Shown here piece after piece: positions 58,317 through 64,000 of a stretch of DNA of 64,000 nucleotides. Below the pieces are notes generated by a model that saw nothing but the letters and a program-made list of their open reading frames with translations, made no database searches and was not told the origin of the DNA. The translations under genes were made by a program, and so were the position numbers. Position 1 is the first letter of the stretch, and each line of letters starts with the position of its first letter. Where the stretch lies: NCBI RefSeq assembly GCF_003339845.1, contig NZ_PPTR01000015.1, positions 1 through 64,000 on the forward strand. The letters are read 5' to 3'. This stretch comes from Gordonibacter sp. 28C. GTDB taxonomy: Bacteria; Actinomycetota; Coriobacteriia; Coriobacteriales; Eggerthellaceae.

Positions 58317-60656
58317 ATGCTTACCAACGAACTCGAAGGCGTCAACAAGGACGTCTACAAAACAGATTGGCAGTGGCAAGAGGGTGAGTACACGGTCACG
58401 CGTACGAACATGTGGACCGCCCCCGGCTGCCACAACGGCTGCTCTGTTCTGTACTACACCAAGGACGGCAAGGTCGAGAAGATCGAAGGCGACCCGCTGA
58501 GCCCCTACAACCAGGGTCGTCTTTGCATGCGCTGCCTGGACGTCGTGGAGACGTTCTACCATCCCGACCGCTTGAAGTACCCCCTGAAGCGCGTCGGCGA
58601 GCGCGGCGAGAACAAGTGGGAGCGCATCACGTGGGACGAGGCGTACGACGACATCGCCGAGCACGTTCGCGCCATCTGGGAAGACTACGGCCCCGAGTCC
58701 ATCGTGTCCATGCAGGGCACCGGCCGTAACATCTGCTGGCAGACCCCGTACCTGAGCTACGCCGCCTTCGGCAGCCCGAACTTCGTGCTCGGCTTCCTGT
58801 CCGGCGACGCCTGCTACCTGCCCCGTACGACCATCGGTCACTGCTTCATGGGCGACTTCTTCGTGGCCGACTGCTCGCAGCACCTCGAGAAGCGCTTCGC
58901 CGACCCGGAGTACGTCTTCCCGGACTACATGCTCATCTGCGGCAACAACGCCCTCGTGTCCAACGGCGACGGCTTCTTCGGCCACTGGATCGTCGACGTC
59001 ATGAAGGAAGGCGGCACGAAGCTCATCGTGCTCGACCCCTCTTGCACCTGGCTCGCCTCGAAGGCCGAGCACTGGCTGCAGGTTCGTCCCGGCACCGACG
59101 CCGCGGTCGTCATCTCCATGCTGGGCGTCATCATCGAAGAGGATCTCTACGATCACGACTTCGTTGAGAACTGGACCTACGGCTTCGACGAGCTGGCCGA
59201 GCGCTGCAAGGACTACCCGCCCGAGAAGGCTGCGGAGATCGCCGGCATCGACGCCGAGGCCATCCGCGCCGCTGCTCGCGCCTACGCTTCCGGCAACCCC
59301 TCCACGATTCAGTGGGGCCTCAAGGTCGACCAGACCGTCTGCGGCATTCCTCTGGCCCAGGCTCTGCTCTCCCTCGGCGCCATCTGCGGCGACATCGACG
59401 TGCCCGGCGGCATGATGATCCCGCGTTGCGCCTACGACATTCCCGACTCCTACGGCTGCGGCATGTGGAACCTCTCCGACGAGATGCTCGGCAAGATGCT
59501 CGGCGTCGACACCTCCCCGCTGCACGCCCTCGGCTTCGACCCGACGGCCAACGGCGACACGGTGCTCCTGGCCATCGAGACCGGCGAGCCGTACCCGATC
59601 CGCATGCTGTTCATCCAGTCCACGAACCCCATCGCCAACATGGCTGCCGATGCCCCGCGCGTGTACAACGCCATGCGCTCGGTGGACTACAACGTCGTGG
59701 TCGACGTGTTCATGACTCCGACGGCCGTTGCTTGCGCCGACATCGTGCTGCCCTGCGGCATGAGCTGCGAGCGTAACTCCGCTCGCGTGTGGTGGTGGCC
59801 GCTGCGCTCCATCGTCAAGGTCGCCGACTACTACGAGGCCAAGTCCGACGAGCAGATCATCCTCGAGCTGGGCAAGCGCCTCAATCCCAGGCTGTTCCCG
59901 TGGGAGACGGACGTCGAGCTCATGACGTGGTGGATCCAGTCCGGCAACCGCTTCCATGCCGGTTGGCCGCACAAGACCGACCAGACGTTCCTCGACCTCA
60001 CCGAGAAGGTCATCGACTGGCCGGACGACTGGGCGTACCGCAAGCACGAGCTCGGTTGGCTGCGCGACGACGGCCAGCCCGGCTTCAACACGAACACGGG
60101 CAAGTGCGAGCTGTACAACACCCTGTTCGACGCGTGGGGCTTCGATCCGCTGCCGTACTACGAGGAGCCGCCTGAGTCCCCGATCTCCACGCCCGACCTG
60201 TTCGAGGAGTATCCGTACGTGCTCACCACCGGTGCCCGTACGTGGGAGTACTTCCACTCGGAGGAGCGTCAGGTTCCGCGTCTGCGCGAGTCGCATCCCG
60301 ACCCGCTGACCGATCTGCATCCCGACACCGCCGCGAAGATCGGCGTGTGCGAGGGCGACTGGATCTGGGTCGAGAACATGCGCGGCAAGTGCAAGCAGCG
60401 CGTGCGCTTCAACGCGTCCCTCAAGCCCGACACCGTGCGCTCCGAGCACGGCTGGTGGTTCCCCGAGACGGACGGCGCCGAGCCCAACCTGTTCGGCGTG
60501 TTCGACTCCAACATCAACAACCTCACGGTTCAGGGTGTTACCGGTCCTACGCTGTACGGCGCCCCGTACGCGAACCAAATTTGCAAGATATATCCGGTCA
60601 CGAAGGAGAATGACTGCTCGCCCAGCGAGATCGTGACCCGCAAGGGAGGTTTCTAA
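58317..60656 (+). CDS. Molybdopterin-dependent oxidoreductase, catalytic subunit (cluster B)
   Basis: A 779-residue paralogue of the cluster A enzyme throughout its length, also without a Tat signal. The Fe-S ligand set is Cys38, 42, 70, 73 (PGCHNGCS ... RLCMRC), and Cys166 in SGDACYLPR is the candidate molybdenum ligand. Molybdopterin motifs include GTGRNI, CGNNALVSNGDG, QVRPGTDAAVV and IQSTNPIANMAAD, and the C-terminal domain ends in DCSPSEIVTRKGGF. It is driven from the sigma-54 promoter at 57961. Differences from cluster A in the presumed active-site region (e.g. GNICWQTPYLSY vs GRNAMWHGAMCL area) suggest a different substrate. Confidence 0.9.
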   Translation: MLTNELEGVNKDVYKTDWQWQEGEYTVTRTNMWTAPGCHNGCSVLYYTKDGKVEKIEGDPLSPYNQGRLCMRCLDVVETFYHPDRLKYPLKRVGERGENKWERITWDEAYDDIAEHVRAIWEDYGPESIVSMQGTGRNICWQTPYLSYAAFGSPNFVLGFLSGDACYLPRTTIGHCFMGDFFVADCSQHLEKRFADPEYVFPDYMLICGNNALVSNGDGFFGHWIVDVMKEGGTKLIVLDPSCTWLASKAEHWLQVRPGTDAAVVISMLGVIIEEDLYDHDFVENWTYGFDELAERCKDYPPEKAAEIAGIDAEAIRAAARAYASGNPSTIQWGLKVDQTVCGIPLAQALLSLGAICGDIDVPGGMMIPRCAYDIPDSYGCGMWNLSDEMLGKMLGVDTSPLHALGFDPTANGDTVLLAIETGEPYPIRMLFIQSTNPIANMAADAPRVYNAMRSVDYNVVVDVFMTPTAVACADIVLPCGMSCERNSARVWWWPLRSIVKVADYYEAKSDEQIILELGKRLNPRLFPWETDVELMTWWIQSGNRFHAGWPHKTDQTFLDLTEKVIDWPDDWAYRKHELGWLRDDGQPGFNTNTGKCELYNTLFDAWGFDPLPYYEEPPESPISTPDLFEEYPYVLTTGARTWEYFHSEERQVPRLRESHPDPLTDLHPDTAAKIGVCEGDWIWVENMRGKCKQRVRFNASLKPDTVRSEHGWWFPETDGAEPNLFGVFDSNINNLTVQGVTGPTLYGAPYANQICKIYPVTKENDCSPSEIVTRKGGF

Positions 60657-60657
60657 G

Positions 60658-61002
60658 ATGGCGGAAAAATACGGACTTCTGATCGACTACACGTGGTGCA
60701 CCGGCTGCCACTCCTGCGAGATGGCCTGCAAGGTCGAGCACGGCTGGGCGGCTGGCGAAGCGAACGGCATCCAGCTGTTCGAGGACGGCCCGCGCAAGAT
60801 GCCCAACGGCAAGTTCGAGTACAATTACCTGCCCGTGATGACGTCGCTGTGCGACCTGTGCGCCGATCGCGTGGCCATGGGCAAGCTTCCGACCTGCGTG
60901 CATCACTGCCAGGCGGCTTGCATGAAGTACGGCACGGTGGACGAGCTGGCCGAGAAGGCCAAGGAAATGCCCCGTACCTGGATCTACGTACCTGAGCAGT
61001 AA
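60658..61002 (+). CDS. 4Fe-4S electron-transfer subunit (cluster B)
   Basis: A 114-residue ferredoxin-like partner. Cluster motifs are CTGCHSCEMAC (Cys14, 17, 20, 24) and CDLCADRVAMGKLPTCVHHC, matching the cluster A subunit. AAGGGAGG lies 8 nt before the ATG, and the start is one base after the catalytic gene stop, so translation is tightly coupled. Confidence 0.92.
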   Translation: MAEKYGLLIDYTWCTGCHSCEMACKVEHGWAAGEANGIQLFEDGPRKMPNGKFEYNYLPVMTSLCDLCADRVAMGKLPTCVHHCQAACMKYGTVDELAEKAKEMPRTWIYVPEQ

Positions 61003-61081
61003 GACGCATCGTCTCGCTGGCGCCCCGGCTTGCCGCCGGGGCGCCAGCCTCGGCAAGACGTGAACGTAAGGAGAGAAAGCC

Positions 61082-61345
61082 ATGTGTTACAGACCAGCTA
61101 ATACCGTTACCATTGTGAAGTGCCTCGAGTGCGGTGCGTTCAACAAGCCCACGAACGAGACGTGCCAGAAGTGCGGCGCCGATCTGAACGAGTCCCGCAA
61201 GGCTGCGGACCAGGCTGCGGCTCCTGCTTCTGCCGCTCCCAAGGAAATCTCGCTCAAGCCCCAGGGCCTCGACGGCGCCCCCAAAGCTCCCGGAGCCCCT
61301 ACGGCCCCAAAAGCGCCCGGTGCCCCGAAGCCGCCGACGAACTAA
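61082..61345 (+). CDS. Zinc-ribbon protein with Pro/Ala/Gly-rich tail (cluster B)
   Basis: An 87-residue counterpart of the cluster A protein at 36385: MCYRP start, zinc ribbon CLECGAFNKPTNETCQKCG, Ala-rich linker, then a tail of APGAP/PKAPG units ending APGAPKPPTN. AAGGAG precedes the ATG. Conservation of the odd tail in both clusters argues that it is functional, perhaps an unstructured docking segment. Confidence 0.82.
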   Translation: MCYRPANTVTIVKCLECGAFNKPTNETCQKCGADLNESRKAADQAAAPASAAPKEISLKPQGLDGAPKAPGAPTAPKAPGAPKPPTN

Positions 61346-61399
61346 CCATGCCATGTCCGGCGGCATTCAGCGCGTGTTTTAGGATGAGGCGAAACGCTC

Positions 61400-61732
61400 A
61401 TGCCCAACTGTAGAACATGTAGCCCGTGGTGTCGCCGTTGCCATAAGAAGGCGGATTACAAATTCCCTATCGAGTGTCCCGAGTGCGGGTGGTACAACCC
61501 CTACGAGCGGGAAACGTGCAAGAAGTGCGGGGCACCGGTCGTCCATGACGAGGAGAAGGCGGTCGACCACCTCAACGCCGAGGTGAAGAAGGCCTGCTTT
61601 TTCTGCTCGCCGTTCGAGCGGCCGCTCTGCAACGAATGCGTCGAGACGGGACGTACGAAGATATGTCCGGAATGCGGCAGCTACGTGTTGGGGACGCGTA
61701 CCGCTTGCAAGAAGTGCGGATATGTCTTCTAG
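61400..61732 (+). CDS. Triple zinc-ribbon protein (cluster B)
   Basis: A 110-residue protein with at least three CxxC pairs-of-pairs: CRTCSPWCRRC at the N-terminus, CPECGWYNPYERETCKKCG, CFFCSPFERPLCNEC, and CPECGSYVLGTRTACKKCG at the C-terminus. The double zinc-ribbon ends resemble DZR domains. A weak GAGGCG precedes the ATG. It is the last gene of the enzyme operon before a convergent terminator. A scaffold or metal/Fe-S handling role is possible but unproven. Confidence 0.78.
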   Translation: MPNCRTCSPWCRRCHKKADYKFPIECPECGWYNPYERETCKKCGAPVVHDEEKAVDHLNAEVKKACFFCSPFERPLCNECVETGRTKICPECGSYVLGTRTACKKCGYVF

Positions 61733-61827
61733 GCACGCTGCCGGGCGCCTGCCAGCAGGTATCCTAGGCGCAGCCTGAGAACGAGGGGGCGAGGGCATGG
61801 CGAACAGAACCGTGCCTGTGTTGATTG

Positions 61828-61877
61828 ATCGGGCTGGAGAAGGTGCTTAACGCTCATCTCCAGCCCGATTGGTTTTT
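61828..61877. terminator. Terminator between cluster B and its activator gene
   Basis: A 12-bp perfect stem ATCGGGCTGGAG/CTCCAGCCCGAT (61828-61839 with 61858-61869), then TGGTTTTT. It separates the converging zinc-ribbon and activator genes. Confidence 0.85.
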
Positions 61878-61909
61878 AAGCCCCGCGGCGTTTTGCCCGA
61901 AACGGAAAG

Positions 61910-64000
61910 CTACTGGTTTTCCTTGAGTTTGCGGTACAGCGTCGCCTTGCTGATGTCGAGGATGGCGGCGGCGGTGGCGATGTTTCCATCCGCCTGCAGG
62001 ATGGCCTCGTTGATGGCGATGCTCTCGAGTTCTTTGAGCGAGAGCGTGGGCAGCGGAGCCTTTGCGGCGGAGGAGGGTTCGCCGCTTTCGGTGCTCGATG
62101 CGGAAGCGGGGGCGCTTTGCACCTTGAAAGATGAAGACGATTCGTTTTGAGGCGCCGAATCCGCCGGGGGAAGCGCGGCCCCGGCGCTCTCGCCGATGGA
62201 GGCTCCGGACGCGTTGACGATGTAGCTGGGGAAGTCCTCGACGGAGATCGTTCCGTCCTCGCAGGTGTAGTACGCGGAGTAGATCGCATGCTTGAGCTGG
62301 CGCACGTTTCCCGGCCACGTGTACGTCTCGATGAGGCGGGCGGCCTTGTCCGAAAGCGTCACCAGGCCGTTGCCGGTTTTGATCTGGCATTCGTTCAAGA
62401 AGTAGCGCGCGAAGTACAGCGCGTCGCCTTGGCGCTCGCGCAGCGGCGGCAGGTCGACGGCGAGCACCGAGATGCGGTAGAGAAGGTCTTCCCTGAACAG
62501 ATGCTGCTCGACCAGCTGGGGCAGGTTCTGGTTCGTGGCGGCCACCAGGCGGAAGTCTATCTGCTTGTAGGACTTGCCGCCCACGCGGATGACGCGCTTG
62601 TTTTCCAGGACGCGCAGAAGCGTGGCCTGGAGCTCGAGCGGCATGTCGCCTATCTCGTCGAGGAACAGCGTTCCTCCGTCGGAAAGCTCGATCTTGCCCG
62701 GCTTCCCTCCGCGTTCCGCGCCGGTGAAGCTGCCGCTCTCGTAGCCGAACAGCTCGCTTTCGATCAGGCGTGGCGGGATGGCGGCGCAGTTGATGGACAT
62801 GAAGGGCCCGTTCGGGCAAGCCTTGTTGTGGATGGCTTGGGCGAACAGCTCCTTGCCCGTTCCGCTCTCGCCTGCGAGGAGGATGTTCTCGTTCGACTTC
62901 GCGAAGCGCGCCGCCAGGCTTTTCGCCTTGGATATCTGCAGGCTCTTTCCCAGGATGTCGTCGAACGTGACGGTGGCCACGTCGCCGGCCTTGTCGCGGG
63001 AGGCCCCCATCGAGACAAGGGGCTTCGCCTCCTTGAGCGACACGATGTAGCCTTCGAAATCCCGCTCGCTGCCGTAAATGCGCGAGATCTTGGCTTCGTA
63101 GGGCACGCCGTCCACCGCGAAGGACGAGCTGCCGCCCTGCTCGATGACCTCCTCGAAGCTGCGATCGTCGTTGATGAGGGTGTTCACGTTCATGCCGAGC
63201 AGCTCGTCGGGTGCCGTTTTGAAGATGTGCGCCGCCTCCGGCGTGGCGAGGGTTATCGTGTCCTGGGCGTCGCAGATGAGGATGCCGTCCTTGACGGTGC
63301 CGATGATGTTGCGCGAGATGACCTCGAACCGCTGGGCTTCGAGCGAGGCCTTGCTGTACTTCGACTCGGTCTCGGCGAGTTGGATGTCGTACTCGTGGAG
63401 CTTCATCTGCCCGTTTATGGTGGTGGCGAGCGACGACACGAGGCTCATCGCGTGCGCGAGCAGTTTCTTGTTGGCCGACGTGAGCGAGTTGTCCGATATG
63501 GGCTGGGTGAGCGTGAGGGCGCCGATGCTGGTGCCGGACTGGTCGATGAGGGGCGCCGCGCAGGCGATGAGGCCCTGGAGCTTGAAGCAGTAGTGCTCGG
63601 GGCCGATGATGACGAAGGGCTTCTTGTAGCGCATGCACAGGGAGTGGGCGTTCGTGCCCATGTTCCGCTCGTTGCAGCGGTAGTTCAGCCCCACGAACCG
63701 GTGCAGCCTCAGGTTCCCTATCAGCACCAAGGGCGTCCCGTTCGCGTCGAGGAACTCGAAGATGTAGTCGTTTTGCAGGTTCAGCGACTCGACGCTTCTC
63801 AAGAGCGACTTCACCGTGGCGATGAGCTCGGCGTTCTTCGTCAAGGTTTCCTCGTACGCCTCCTCGGATATGTACTCTCCGAGGTTCTCCTCGTCGGGGC
63901 GGAGGCCGTTTTCGTACGAGCGTATCCACGAGTCGGCTATCTCCGGCCGGACGCAGGGTGCGAGATTGGGGTCGGTGCCGTTGTTGAGGAAGTCGAGCTT
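61910..64000 (-). CDS. Sigma-54-dependent transcriptional activator, AcoR-like (5' end beyond window)
   Basis: At least 696 residues; the frame is open to the window edge, so the N-terminus is missing. Domains in order: an N-terminal segment with ADSWIRSYENGLRP, typical of AcoR-like activators; a GAF-type sensor region (DYIFEFLDANGTPLVL...); a PAS domain (VKDGILICDAQDTITLATPEAAHIF...); an AAA+ domain with Walker A GESGTGKE, the sigma-54-contact loop GSFTGA (Ser for the common Ala) and Walker B GGTLFLDEIGD; and a C-terminal Fis-type HTH (NIATAAAILDISKATLYRKL). It converges on cluster B and is the obvious activator of the promoters at 54900 and 57961. A TTG at 63844 is an internal codon, not the start. 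Confidence 0.93.
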   Translation of the reverse strand, partial: KLDFLNNGTDPNLAPCVRPEIADSWIRSYENGLRPDEENLGEYISEEAYEETLTKNAELIATVKSLLRSVESLNLQNDYIFEFLDANGTPLVLIGNLRLHRFVGLNYRCNERNMGTNAHSLCMRYKKPFVIIGPEHYCFKLQGLIACAAPLIDQSGTSIGALTLTQPISDNSLTSANKKLLAHAMSLVSSLATTINGQMKLHEYDIQLAETESKYSKASLEAQRFEVISRNIIGTVKDGILICDAQDTITLATPEAAHIFKTAPDELLGMNVNTLINDDRSFEEVIEQGGSSSFAVDGVPYEAKISRIYGSERDFEGYIVSLKEAKPLVSMGASRDKAGDVATVTFDDILGKSLQISKAKSLAARFAKSNENILLAGESGTGKELFAQAIHNKACPNGPFMSINCAAIPPRLIESELFGYESGSFTGAERGGKPGKIELSDGGTLFLDEIGDMPLELQATLLRVLENKRVIRVGGKSYKQIDFRLVAATNQNLPQLVEQHLFREDLLYRISVLAVDLPPLRERQGDALYFARYFLNECQIKTGNGLVTLSDKAARLIETYTWPGNVRQLKHAIYSAYYTCEDGTISVEDFPSYIVNASGASIGESAGAALPPADSAPQNESSSSFKVQSAPASASSTESGEPSSAAKAPLPTLSLKELESIAINEAILQADGNIATAAAILDISKATLYRKLKENQ

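Overview
The window is high-GC DNA from what looks like an anaerobic gut actinobacterium of the family Eggerthellaceae (Gordonibacter/Eggerthella type). Three things support this: LuxR-type regulators whose HTH is fused to a multi-spanning membrane domain, many MFS carriers, and cytoplasmic molybdopterin enzymes with small ferredoxin-like partners. The genus is inferred from gene content only. No prophage, transposase or CRISPR array was seen.

Layout. 1-5.1 kb: end of an unknown gene, tRNA-Ala, a membrane LuxR regulator, a small membrane protein, an Mrp-type P-loop ATPase and an amidohydrolase/deaminase. 5.1-7.4 kb: molybdenum homeostasis (modD behind a palindrome and a hairpin/terminator leader, a metal-binding HMA protein, a two-domain molbindin). 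7.5-26.7 kb: a second LuxR regulator facing a long operon-like run. That run encodes a 1730-residue repetitive surface protein, further exported proteins sharing one Cys-rich Ig-like domain, an ABC permease/ATPase pair, and a complete FecCD-type uptake system with a Tat lipoprotein receptor. An iron, haem or corrinoid substrate is the natural guess, not shown.

26.7-36.1 kb: 33-bp-phased repeats, an ECF sigma factor with its own ECF-type promoter and a membrane anti-sigma-like partner, an EF-G paralogue, a Cys-rich protein, a third LuxR regulator broken in a G12 tract (probable phase variation), and a trigger-factor-like protein. 36.1-42 kb: molybdoenzyme cluster A (zinc-ribbon protein, catalytic subunit, 4Fe-4S subunit, second zinc ribbon, aromatic-acid-type MFS carrier). 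42-50 kb: two transporter-like genes, each followed by a small two-helix membrane protein and each preceded by the same 12-bp box at identical spacing from a -10; an OFA-type MFS carrier; a methyltransferase-acetyltransferase fusion; LemA-like and DUF2798-like proteins.

50.5-53 kb: a CMD/AhpD-like protein and an ArsS-type radical SAM protein whose TGA probably encodes selenocysteine, then a metallo-beta-lactamase hydrolase. 53.3-64 kb: rpoN followed by cluster B. This has two paralogous MFS carriers behind a textbook sigma-54 promoter; then, behind a second one, a 60-residue protein, a molybdoenzyme paralogous to that of cluster A, its 4Fe-4S subunit and two zinc-ribbon proteins. A convergent sigma-54 enhancer-binding activator runs off the window end.

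The most coherent story is molybdenum-dependent metabolism of imported small molecules, perhaps polyphenol or catechol type by analogy with gut Eggerthellaceae. Cluster B is wired to RpoN and a dedicated activator, and the modD/molbindin genes support cofactor supply. Several families of long palindromic repeats sit between genes.
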